DNA from: a virus | IMG/VR virus record: IMGVR_UViG_3300043436_000280 | Location: 1 to 43,559 of that record | Reading direction: 5' to 3' (one strand) | DNA: 43,559 nt | Shown here: positions 1 to 7,823 of the stretch, piece after piece | How the letters are laid out: every line of letters starts with the position of its first letter | Position numbering within the stretch: the first letter of the stretch is position 1 | Made by a program: the position numbers and the translations under genes | The notes under the pieces: generated by a model | Told to the model about the DNA's origin: nothing | Databases searched by the model: none | The model's input: the letters and a program-made list of their open reading frames with translations, nothing else

Positions 1-456
1 ATCAACATTATGTTTTGAAGCCACTAAGTTACACATTTTTATGAAGTAATCCTGAGAGTAGATATATTTCATATAGTTAATGTCCTTATGGACTATCTGT
101 ATATTCTCGCGAACATATCCTACTGCATTATCTATCCTGTCCAAAGATGCTGTGTCGTTAAACGAAATTGGGACACCAGACAAGGCGCAGACTTTATCTT
201 GCGCGATGTAGATGTCCCAAATTTCTTCTATTGTAATTGTAAACTCGTAATCTCTTTGCTTTGCCCTTCTAAGCTTTCCGTTAAACCATGCAACAGGAAT
301 GTCTTCGTAGTAATTATTTAAGCCTCTTAATGAGTTAGAGCAGCTTCTGCAAGGCACTTTATTCTTGTGTTTTCTATTCCTTTCAGACACCTCTTTATAT
401 GCCAGTTCTTTTTGGCATATTGGACAGAGGCGTATATGAGGTTTTTCGTTTACCAA
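1..456 (-). CDS. HNH-type endonuclease, partial (C-terminus beyond window)
   Basis: This reading frame runs off the left edge. I translated it by hand from a TTG at 456; no in-frame ATG precedes the first conserved cysteine. The N-terminus has a zinc-ribbon pattern, CPIC then CRSC about 25 residues later. It is followed by CALSGVPI and then by LDRIDNAVGYVRENIQIV and KDINYMK. This ASLDRID-GYxxxNxxxVH-xxN order is typical of free-standing phage HNH nucleases, which cut DNA and promote their own spread. A purine-rich AAGAAGG lies about 9 bases upstream of the TTG and supports that start. The start overlaps the end of the next gene upstream by a few bases. The catalytic region is present, but the end is missing from this window, so intactness cannot be judged. 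Confidence 0.7.
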   Translation of the reverse strand, partial: MVNEKPHIRLCPICQKELAYKEVSERNRKHKNKVPCRSCSNSLRGLNNYYEDIPVAWFNGKLRRAKQRDYEFTITIEEIWDIYIAQDKVCALSGVPISFNDTASLDRIDNAVGYVRENIQIVHKDINYMKYIYSQDYFIKMCNLVASKHNVD

Positions 457-1088
457 GCTACAGGACCTTCTTTTTGAATTTTATTAAGGTATTGGGTAGC
501 TTTTATTTCTTTTTCTTTTCTTGATAGAGAATCTGGAAGCTTGCTATTAAAGTCCATCATACGTTCTTTTATATATAAAGCTCTATCTAATCTTTCCCCT
601 CCTATATTCTTTCCAAGCAACATCCTTCTGTACGAATCCTCTTCTGTTTCATATTTCCCCGTAAGAGAGTTAACCTCTTTAGTTCCGTATGTACCTTTCA
701 ATAATTTCTGATAAGGATTACCTGCGTCTTCTTCAAGGTCGTATGTAGTTGTATTTACTCCAGAAAGATTAAGTTTCTTAGTAGGTTTCCCTCCTTTTGA
801 TGCTTTAGCTCCTTCATTTAAAAAAGCTGGAATTTCTCCTGGAGGAGTTTCTATTCCACCTTCTTCCATTAATTTCAAATAGTCTAAAACATTCTGAGGA
901 GTTTTTCCTGGTTTGCCTTTAGCTGCAGCTTGCAAGTATTGTGCTTCTGCTGGAGCTGCCGCAACAGACTGCTGTGCCTGTGCTTGAGATTGAGGAGACA
1001 TTCCAACCATAGAAGTCTGTGATACAGCTGTCTGAACTGGGTCAGGGTCAACTCTATTGAATAATAAATCTGATAAATTAGATAACAT
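450..1088 (-). CDS. Uncharacterised phage protein, 212 aa
   Basis: I do not recognise a family. The first 60 residues are rich in Gln, Ala and Ser (SQAQAQQSVAAAPAEA), so they are probably disordered. They are followed by a charged, mostly helical C-terminal half ending in ATQYLNKIQKEGPVAW. The gene sits at the downstream end of the minus-strand structural operon, two bases after the 103-residue gene, and its stop overlaps the start of the HNH gene. There is no signal peptide or membrane segment. A minor virion or head-maturation role is possible from context only. Confidence 0.7.
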   Translation of the reverse strand: MLSNLSDLLFNRVDPDPVQTAVSQTSMVGMSPQSQAQAQQSVAAAPAEAQYLQAAAKGKPGKTPQNVLDYLKLMEEGGIETPPGEIPAFLNEGAKASKGGKPTKKLNLSGVNTTTYDLEEDAGNPYQKLLKGTYGTKEVNSLTGKYETEEDSYRRMLLGKNIGGERLDRALYIKERMMDFNSKLPDSLSRKEKEIKATQYLNKIQKEGPVAW

Positions 1089-1090
1089 AA

Positions 1091-1402
1091 TTATGAACCT
1101 TTAACCCATTTTTTAGATGGGGATGCTGTTTTACTTGGACTCCATTTCGTAACATTGCTCCAATAGGCGGCACTCATTTTTCCTTTAGCAATGTTCTTTG
1201 CGTGACGAGACTTAAATGCCTCACGCTGACCAACTGTCTGGTTAGTTCTAACACCTGCTTGACCAAAGCGAATTAGCTTTACGCGGTCTCCTTCTTTAGC
1301 TAATACAATATGAGACTTACCATTATGAGTATCTCTTTTAGGCTTATTAACACCTGAGAGACCATACTTTTCTAGCTTATTCTTTATTGAATCGTTAATC
1401 AT
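1091..1402 (-). CDS. Small basic conserved phage protein, 103 aa
   Basis: The protein is strongly basic. Its core reads GKSHIVLAKEGDRVKLIRFG, then GQREAFKSRHAKNIAKGKMS and AAYWSNVTKW. I remember this pattern (KSHIVxxKxGDKxKxIRFGQxGVxTNQ, then KARHxKNIAKGKMSAAYWA) as a small conserved protein recurring in many aquatic phages, with no assigned function. The C-terminus is a Lys/Ser tail (SPSKTASPSKKWVKGS). The ATG overlaps the stop of a 20-codon reading frame upstream as TAATG. It lies in a run of tiny basic proteins, so nucleic-acid binding or packaging into the head is possible but unproven. Confidence 0.8.
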   Translation of the reverse strand: MINDSIKNKLEKYGLSGVNKPKRDTHNGKSHIVLAKEGDRVKLIRFGQAGVRTNQTVGQREAFKSRHAKNIAKGKMSAAYWSNVTKWSPSKTASPSKKWVKGS

Positions 1403-1464
1403 TATTTTTTTATCAATACAAGTTTCAACTCATTATTCTCTATTATAAAATCTAAAGAATACAT
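1402..1464 (-). CDS. Possible 20-residue peptide (candidate leader/coupling ORF)
   Basis: The only sequence between the 89-residue and 103-residue genes is an ATG-initiated frame, MYSLDFIIENNELKLVLIKK. It starts one base after the upstream stop and ends in TAATG, so its stop overlaps the next start codon. This tight packing matches the overlaps elsewhere in the operon. It may be a real micro-protein or only a device for coupling translation. No family is recognised. Confidence 0.35.
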   Translation of the reverse strand: MYSLDFIIENNELKLVLIKK

Positions 1465-1465
1465 A

Positions 1466-1735
1466 TTATCTAAAGTTTTTAGTCTTCTGCTTAATAGACT
1501 TTGGCTGAGATACGAACTGCTTTCCTTTTTTATTTCCCTCTGCCTTTGCTCTATTTGTCGCAGCTTTTTCTGAGGAAGATAAACTACTCCAAGCCGCCTC
1601 TGGTAAATATCTTTTTTTACCTTCAGATTTAACTTCTTTTGAAGAGCCTTTATCTTTATTGGCTTTCGTTCCTGAAGTCATCCATTTTTGAGCAGTCCAA
1701 TCTTTTAGACTCTTTTGCGATTTAGATAAACCCAT
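1466..1735 (-). CDS. Small basic protein resembling the DUF5872-type family, 89 aa
   Basis: The sequence has the pattern KSLKDWTAQKWMTSG, then KRYLPEAAWSSLSSSEKAAT and KGKQFVSQPKSIKQKTKNFR. From memory this matches a short conserved family found in phages, large algal viruses and some cells, which I believe is DUF5872; the exact family number should be checked. The function is unknown. About a quarter of the residues are Lys or Arg and there is no membrane segment. The fragment shows the family's usual order: a WTxQxW start, an RYLPxxA centre and a KxFxxQPKxI end. It belongs to a cluster of similarly small basic genes at the end of the late operon. Confidence 0.75.
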   Translation of the reverse strand: MGLSKSQKSLKDWTAQKWMTSGTKANKDKGSSKEVKSEGKKRYLPEAAWSSLSSSEKAATNRAKAEGNKKGKQFVSQPKSIKQKTKNFR

Positions 1736-1740
1736 AGTAT

Positions 1741-1920
1741 TTAGTTTTTATATCCGCCTCCCTTTGCCTTGTATTCTTTAGCAAGCATTTGTGCTTTTCT
1801 TGCGCTCCATTCGCCAGCATCTCCACCCTTTGAACTTGCTTTAATTTTACTAAATAAGGTTTTTCTCATAGCAGGTTTTGTATAATTACCTGCTTCGTTT
1901 ACCTTGCTTTTAGCTTTCAT
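1741..1920 (-). CDS. Small basic conserved phage protein, 59 aa
   Basis: I translated this gene by hand because it is short. It begins MKAKSKVNEAGNYTKPAMRK and continues TLFSKIKASSKGGDAGEWSA, then RKAQMLAKEYKAKGGGYKN. The pattern VNxAGNYTKPxMRKxLFxxI, KGGxxGxWSARKAQxLAKxY, GGGY is a widely seen short phage protein in my recollection, with unknown function. It fills the gap between the 89-residue gene and the Dps-like gene almost exactly, with one base before the Dps-like stop. The match to a recognisable conserved pattern makes it a real gene despite its length. Confidence 0.75.
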   Translation of the reverse strand: MKAKSKVNEAGNYTKPAMRKTLFSKIKASSKGGDAGEWSARKAQMLAKEYKAKGGGYKN

Positions 1921-1921
1921 A

Positions 1922-2386
1922 TTACTTAAAAGTTAATTGGTAGATAGTTTGACTTGTCAATACACTAATCTCATCTAAGATACTCGTTAGCGCAGAATTA
2001 CCCATTACAAACATTCTAGCATCACCTGATATATAAGCCTTGAATGACTCTAAAAAAGTAACAGGTGCATCCATCGTATAAGGCTTAACTTCCATCTCAC
2101 TTCCAACCATCATTCTACCGTAACTTCCTTGATATGTCTTAATAAACTTATCCATTAACTCATTAAACTCTTCATAGAATTTACCTAGTACCTTGTGTTC
2201 TACAGCTGAAGAAGTTTGCCAATGGAAAACTTTTGCCTGAGCAGATGCTTCTAACATCTCACATAACAATTCTTCTTGAGGATTTTCTTTTCCTTCTTTT
2301 TCTGAAGAAGACTCTGAGTAGTCATTCATTAAACTACCAAAGGCTACCGCCCTTTTGGCTTTCTGCATTTCTAATAGACTTGCCAT
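1922..2386 (-). CDS. Dps/ferritin-like protein (DUF5856-type), 154 aa
   Basis: After a variable first 35 residues the protein is predicted to be mostly helical. It carries a segment reading AKVFHWQTSSAVEHKVLGKF, then YEEFNELMDKFIKTYQGSYG, at about residues 51-93. The spacing of HW, EH, FYEE and MDKF resembles the ferroxidase helices of Dps and other small ferritins, and phage relatives are, from memory, classed as DUF5856. A Dps-type protein would bind iron or protect DNA, but whether the metal site is complete cannot be decided here. The neighbours are small basic proteins, so a role with packaged or host DNA is a reasonable guess. Confidence 0.65.
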   Translation of the reverse strand: MASLLEMQKAKRAVAFGSLMNDYSESSSEKEGKENPQEELLCEMLEASAQAKVFHWQTSSAVEHKVLGKFYEEFNELMDKFIKTYQGSYGRMMVGSEMEVKPYTMDAPVTFLESFKAYISGDARMFVMGNSALTSILDEISVLTSQTIYQLTFK

Positions 2387-2388
2387 AA

Positions 2389-2535
2389 TTACTTCTTATT
2401 TTTCGATGCAAGATACTTAAAATAATTCACTTGTTTTTCACGTTTTTCTATTCCTTCTTTAGTCTTAGCAGTTCCTAGGTTACGTCCAGTAGTTTTGGAG
2501 ACTAACTTGTAGCCTCCTTTTATTTTCTTTATCAT
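2389..2535 (-). CDS. Small basic protein, 48 aa
   Basis: I translated this gene by hand: MIKKIKGGYKLVSKTTGRNL, then GTAKTKEGIEKREKQVNYFK. The motif KGGYxLVSKxTGxNLGT followed by KxEGxxKRxxQVxYFK is familiar from small phage proteins of unknown function. The ATG overlaps the stop of the 1758-residue gene as TAATG, indicating translational coupling, and the stop lies two bases before the Dps-like start. About a third of the residues are Lys or Arg. Confidence 0.7.
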   Translation of the reverse strand: MIKKIKGGYKLVSKTTGRNLGTAKTKEGIEKREKQVNYFKYLASKNKK

Positions 2536-5500
2536 TATTTTATTTTTTTCAGTTTATTAAGTTTTTCAAGGATTTCCTGCGGCTGTTTAGCATAATCAAA
2601 TATTTCTACCGTAGCTGTTTCAGAATAATTATAGAAATCAGTATATGCTTTTTCAGCTTTTTCAATTTGAGAATTCTTAGACTCCTCACTTATTTCGCCA
2701 TTTCTGAATCTTTCTTCTATATTAAATACTTCTTTGTTCTTAGCAGAATTTCTTGCTTTAACATTATTAGCGATATCTTGAACATCGCGACTCATAGTAT
2801 TGAGATAATTTTCATATTTCTTTACTAAAACATCTGGCGTAATATCTTCATTCTTAATAGCAATACTTAATGCCGCACCCCAAGGATTTCTCATTCTTCC
2901 ATATAAATCTCCTTCTTGTTTAAATGCAGAGTTTATATCCTGAATCCAAGCTGCATATGGCGCTCCATAAGAACGACTTAGATACATAGCTTGATTAAAT
3001 GCCTTTTGATTAGGAGTTAATGTTTCTGAAACATATCTACTTGCTTTGGGGTCAGATATTCTCATACCATTCTGTGCTCTATCGGCAAGATATTGAGCAA
3101 TTGGTCCTAATAATGGGTCAGGAGATTGTAAACTATAACCTGTTCCAGCTATACCTTCTCCCTTTTTAAGATACTGAACGTGCAATGGTGCCCAATCAGA
3201 TATCTCACTCAATGTATTACCATTATATCCTTTGTCATAAACAGAATATGGTGATAAATATCTAGCTACGTTATATTCAGTTCCGTTAATCAACCACCCT
3301 GTGTCAAATAAGAATGACTTAGGGATATTTGGTCTGTTAGCTCTTGCTTCTTTTTCTTCCTCAGATTCTCCAGACATCTTAGAGAACGCCTTGTAAAGAC
3401 CTTGCATTAATGCAGCATTCATTAAATAATAGATTGGTCTATTCTTTAATGAATTATACATAATACGCATCGAATCAGCTTTAAACTTAACGAACTTATC
3501 TCCGAAAACAGGCAATTTAGATGCAGCATCCCAGGCTTTACCTACTGTATTGTAGTTTTGCATCTGTTCTGCAGTTTGCTTAATTGCGTCTTCCTTAGAT
3601 ACTCCCATATCATATACAAGACCTTTGTAGAATGATAATTTAGTTATATCGTCAGCTTTACTATATGTCTTTGCTACTAAATCATCAATAGTATTTATCT
3701 TCTCTCTAAACTTCTTGAATCTAGCATCTTCTGCAAGAGCAGATTTCTTACTATCTTCTGTTGCAACACTAACACCCATTAATCCAGCTTTAGTCAAAGC
3801 CTGCGCATCTTCATCATACTCAGCCAAAGACTTTCTTGCTGCAGCCCTATTTTTAATCATTGTTATAGGACCTACACCACCTTGTAAACCAAACGATATA
3901 CCAGATGTAATATTGGCTAAACGAGTAAGAGGGCTATACAATGTTTTAGACTTACTTAACCACTGTCTCATCCAAAGTCTATTGTAGAAATTTAAGCCTT
4001 TATTGATGTAGTCATTCATAAAGTCTGATACATAAGTAGTACCATACAATTGCTCATAAATCTGGATTGGTACATACTTGTTAGTAAGTGGTCCAAATCT
4101 TTTTTTACTACCAAATCCTTCTAATTTTCTGTAGAACTTTCTTACATCTTCTGGCACATCAGATAATTTATCATAAGACTTATATGATTCATCTTTGCTA
4201 ACCTTCTCAGCAAATTCCATTACAGCCATATTATGAGATATGGTTGCTAGTCTTTTAGAAGTAATATAGATAGGGTCTTCAGACTCTAAGTTAACTTCGC
4301 TGTATTCTTTTCTTTGCTTAAACATACTAAAGTCAACTCCTGCCCCAGCCTTGTTTATTGCATCATATAGCTCTTCGTTTTGTCTGTCCTCTATAACCTT
4401 ATACGCTCTAGCAAAGTATTTACCTTTGTTTTTCTCATACGTATATTGGTCAATAAAGTCATTTTTATAATGCCATTCGTGAATGAAGTCATTCATTGTA
4501 CGCAATGTATTATATAGACGCAACTCATTAACAGTTAAATCTTCAACTGTTTTAGGATAGAATTCTTTTGCTTCTTTTACTTTTTCTACGAATACCTCTG
4601 GGTCAATTAAAGAATGAACACGGAGTAATGACTTAACGTCATCTCCAATCATTGCATTTAAGTTGCGAGATACTTTATAAATCAAATTAGCATCATTACT
4701 CTTTTCGCCTGGCAATTCTCTTCTAGCCTTCTGAAATTCTTCAGTTGATGAAATATTTTTAACTAATACAGATAAAGAATTCTCTACTTCTTTTGCTGCG
4801 GCATTATTGGAATTTTGAGCAGCATACATCATTTTCTTGATATTGTCTTCTGTGTAGCCAAACGCAGATTTCCAAAGAGAATTTAATGATACCTCCTTTT
4901 CTACAGTATTACCAGATTTGTCTTTATCATTATATTTAACAATAGTAGCATCTCCAATCTTTCTAATACCAACAAATCCAGTAGCCTCAATCTTACTTAA
5001 AGCACGAGTAAACATATTGTCTACAATAACTTTATTAATATTTCTGTAAGACTTAATAGCTTTATCTATTAATCCTAACTCCTTAGCAGCATCTTCTACT
5101 TTAAGTTTCTCTGCGAAATAAGCAATCATTTCACGGGGATTAGTATATAATGTATCCATTACATACTCTTCTTTAGGTTTTTCTTCTGCAGGTTTTGCTT
5201 CTTCTTTAGCAGCTTCTGTTGCAGCAGGTTTGGTAAAAGTTTCTCCTTGTCCAAAATCGTAAGAATCAGCATCATCTATAATACTTTGTGCTTCTAACTT
5301 AGATTTAGCCATCAACTCACGACCTGTAACATTATTCTTTACGTACCAATTGCCATTAGCACCTTGTCTTTCTAAATCAGCTTTCCCTCCTCTATTGTCA
5401 ATAATCTCAAAGTCGCCAATCCATTGCTCTTTATTCTCAGGATTTGTTTCGTAAACAAATTCTTGTGCAATAGGTTGAGCCATTGTTTCTATTGTTGCTA

Positions 5501-7811
5501 GTTCTGCATCATATTTAGCATTAATAGCATTTATTTTTTTAGGTTTAGCAGGATTATTATTTGTCGATACAGATTTGCCATTTTGTAATCCATATGATTT
5601 TTCCAATAATTCAGAATTATTAAAAGTAATATCTTTGCCAGCTTTACCTAAAGGAAAAGTTTCTATTTTACCATCTGTTGTTAATTGAAGACGAACTTGC
5701 CTAGTTCCGTCAGCCATTGTTCTAACAACATATACAACAGGTTCATCACGAATATCTAACCCCTCAAAAGTTTCTTCAGATACGATTATTGAAGAAGCAT
5801 AAGGCTTTAATTCCTCTTGTCTTCTTCTTTCTACTTCCTCAACTTTACCTTCTTTGGTAGCGACTTGAGTTTCTGCTTGAATCGTTCCTTGCTCCACTTC
5901 TGCACTAACTTCAGCTTCTGGCTTAACAAATAATGAAGCTTTCTTCTCCTCTAATCCTCTTGTTATTACTTGCTTGTAAAGACCAGCAATATTATTATCA
6001 TACTCTTCTTTAGTAATTTTATCCGAATCTAATTGTTCGTCTAAATTTCTTTGAGCAGATTTCTCTTCCTTATTAAATTCAACAATAGAATTTTCGACTG
6101 GCTTGTTATTTACAGCCAATGAAACAGTATAATTATTTCCAGGCTCTAAATTAAATACAGGAGTATATGCTTTTTTATTTTCACCTAAGAAATCATCAAT
6201 AGCAGAGATGGCATTTTCTGTCGCCTCTATTTGCTTTGGAGGTAATACTGATGGAATCGTTGGTTCTCCTACAATAATAGCTTCACTTTTCTTAGCTGTT
6301 TCTAATTCGTTTACTAATGAATCTCTTTCAGAAACTAATCCTGAATACAAATCTTGTATAGCGCGTTTTTGCTGAGTAGCTTCTTCTGAGACATCATTTG
6401 ACGTCTTCATAATATCTAGCTTTTGCTCTACGTCATCAATCTGATTAGTTAATTCAAGAATCTGCTTGGTAACTGGAACTGGTGCTGCATCTAATTTTTC
6501 TACTAAAATAGCGTTGCGATTGTCATTCTCCTCTTTAAGATTCTTGATTTTAGTATTGATAACCTCTACAGATGGGTCATCCGCAGGCAATTGCTCTAAT
6601 ACAGTGTGTAATGACTGTATTTTATTAGAATTGTCTTTATTAGCGGCTTGATTTATTTGAGCTGCCTTATAGTAACTGTATGAAGATGAAGCGGCACTTG
6701 AGCCAATCTCAGCAATAGATTCCATTGCAACAGCGTCCCAATCTGAAACCTTGCCTTCTGAAACTAATTGAGCAGTTGCTTCTCCAACAGAACCACTGAC
6801 AGCTTCTGTGCCTGTAATTGCTGCAGCTGTAACTTTTTTAGCACCAGCTTCGGTCAATTCTTTGCCGTATTTAACAGCCATTTTCTCAGCTGCCTTAACT
6901 GCACCGACTCCTGCTTTAGATGCAAGACCAGCTGTCATAAAGTCAATAGCTCCAATAGTAAGACCGCGCTCAAGACCTTTTTGCTTAGCAGCCTCCATTA
7001 AATCTTTATCAGCCCAAGCTTTAGATAATTCCTTTGGATTAGTTAGGTCGTAACCTTTCTCCTCCATTGCTTCTATTACGGAACCTCCAAATTCGTTAGC
7101 ATAACTTGCTGCTGATTGATATCCAGCAACTGCTCCTAGAGGAGCGGTGAACTCTGCAAAGATGTTTCCAATAGCAGCTCCTGTTGCAGCACCAGGTAAA
7201 ATGCCCGCTGCACCTGATTTATAAGCACCAACACTTGATGCCAAGGAATTGACAATAGTTCCTGCAACTGTTTTAGTAGCAGATGTAATTGGGTCATCTT
7301 GTGAATCTAATCGTCTTTGTACAGACGAAGGCAATGATACGCTATTAATATCTTTTCTTAGAGAAGCAATTCTATCAAAGTCTGGTTTACTACCAATCGC
7401 ATTTGAAGTCGTTATCTCATCTCTTATAGCACCATTAAGTACCCCTTTATAAATTTCATTCTTAAAGAATACAGGAACGTCAACAATGTCTGCTGCGAAT
7501 TCACCTATCTTGCCATATTTCTTACCCCAGTCAGCGTAGCTAAGACCAAATAGTTGTCTTGGATTACCTCCCTCAGAACTCCCAGCCGTAGAACTTGTCT
7601 CGCCAGATAATCCCGTATCTTCTTTTTTTTTTAATGAGTCTAAACCAAATGAATCAAGTGCATCTACTTTTCCATTACTAAAAATGCCATATTCGCCATC
7701 TTCGCTTTTAACTACTTTAGCTCCAGCGGGGATTTCAATAACATTTTTAGATACAGAATCGTAGATTCCATAAGAACCATCTTCACTTTTTACTAGTCTT
7801 CTTTTTCCCAT
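2535..7811 (-). CDS. Giant internal virion / ejection-type protein, 1758 aa
   Basis: This is the second-largest gene in the window. The N-terminus holds two imperfect copies of a short repeat, VKSEDGSYGIYD and VKSEDGEYGIFS. A Gly/Ala-rich, weakly hydrophobic region follows (about residues 175-360, for example GAATGAAIGNIFAEF), then a coiled-coil, acidic and Lys/Glu-rich middle (about 390-900). The folded C-terminal half contains long helical blocks such as ELRLYNTLRTMNDFIHEWHY. Very long multi-domain proteins beside the tail genes of podoviruses are usually packaged in the head and ejected with DNA. Amphipathic stretches like this one suggest membrane passage. I see no polymerase, protease or lysozyme motif. 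It follows two other probable internal proteins and is coupled to a 48-residue gene. Confidence 0.75.
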   Translation of the reverse strand: MGKRRLVKSEDGSYGIYDSVSKNVIEIPAGAKVVKSEDGEYGIFSNGKVDALDSFGLDSLKKKEDTGLSGETSSTAGSSEGGNPRQLFGLSYADWGKKYGKIGEFAADIVDVPVFFKNEIYKGVLNGAIRDEITTSNAIGSKPDFDRIASLRKDINSVSLPSSVQRRLDSQDDPITSATKTVAGTIVNSLASSVGAYKSGAAGILPGAATGAAIGNIFAEFTAPLGAVAGYQSAASYANEFGGSVIEAMEEKGYDLTNPKELSKAWADKDLMEAAKQKGLERGLTIGAIDFMTAGLASKAGVGAVKAAEKMAVKYGKELTEAGAKKVTAAAITGTEAVSGSVGEATAQLVSEGKVSDWDAVAMESIAEIGSSAASSSYSYYKAAQINQAANKDNSNKIQSLHTVLEQLPADDPSVEVINTKIKNLKEENDNRNAILVEKLDAAPVPVTKQILELTNQIDDVEQKLDIMKTSNDVSEEATQQKRAIQDLYSGLVSERDSLVNELETAKKSEAIIVGEPTIPSVLPPKQIEATENAISAIDDFLGENKKAYTPVFNLEPGNNYTVSLAVNNKPVENSIVEFNKEEKSAQRNLDEQLDSDKITKEEYDNNIAGLYKQVITRGLEEKKASLFVKPEAEVSAEVEQGTIQAETQVATKEGKVEEVERRRQEELKPYASSIIVSEETFEGLDIRDEPVVYVVRTMADGTRQVRLQLTTDGKIETFPLGKAGKDITFNNSELLEKSYGLQNGKSVSTNNNPAKPKKINAINAKYDAELATIETMAQPIAQEFVYETNPENKEQWIGDFEIIDNRGGKADLERQGANGNWYVKNNVTGRELMAKSKLEAQSIIDDADSYDFGQGETFTKPAATEAAKEEAKPAEEKPKEEYVMDTLYTNPREMIAYFAEKLKVEDAAKELGLIDKAIKSYRNINKVIVDNMFTRALSKIEATGFVGIRKIGDATIVKYNDKDKSGNTVEKEVSLNSLWKSAFGYTEDNIKKMMYAAQNSNNAAAKEVENSLSVLVKNISSTEEFQKARRELPGEKSNDANLIYKVSRNLNAMIGDDVKSLLRVHSLIDPEVFVEKVKEAKEFYPKTVEDLTVNELRLYNTLRTMNDFIHEWHYKNDFIDQYTYEKNKGKYFARAYKVIEDRQNEELYDAINKAGAGVDFSMFKQRKEYSEVNLESEDPIYITSKRLATISHNMAVMEFAEKVSKDESYKSYDKLSDVPEDVRKFYRKLEGFGSKKRFGPLTNKYVPIQIYEQLYGTTYVSDFMNDYINKGLNFYNRLWMRQWLSKSKTLYSPLTRLANITSGISFGLQGGVGPITMIKNRAAARKSLAEYDEDAQALTKAGLMGVSVATEDSKKSALAEDARFKKFREKINTIDDLVAKTYSKADDITKLSFYKGLVYDMGVSKEDAIKQTAEQMQNYNTVGKAWDAASKLPVFGDKFVKFKADSMRIMYNSLKNRPIYYLMNAALMQGLYKAFSKMSGESEEEKEARANRPNIPKSFLFDTGWLINGTEYNVARYLSPYSVYDKGYNGNTLSEISDWAPLHVQYLKKGEGIAGTGYSLQSPDPLLGPIAQYLADRAQNGMRISDPKASRYVSETLTPNQKAFNQAMYLSRSYGAPYAAWIQDINSAFKQEGDLYGRMRNPWGAALSIAIKNEDITPDVLVKKYENYLNTMSRDVQDIANNVKARNSAKNKEVFNIEERFRNGEISEESKNSQIEKAEKAYTDFYNYSETATVEIFDYAKQPQEILEKLNKLKKIK

Positions 7812-7823
7812 TATGTTATTTTT

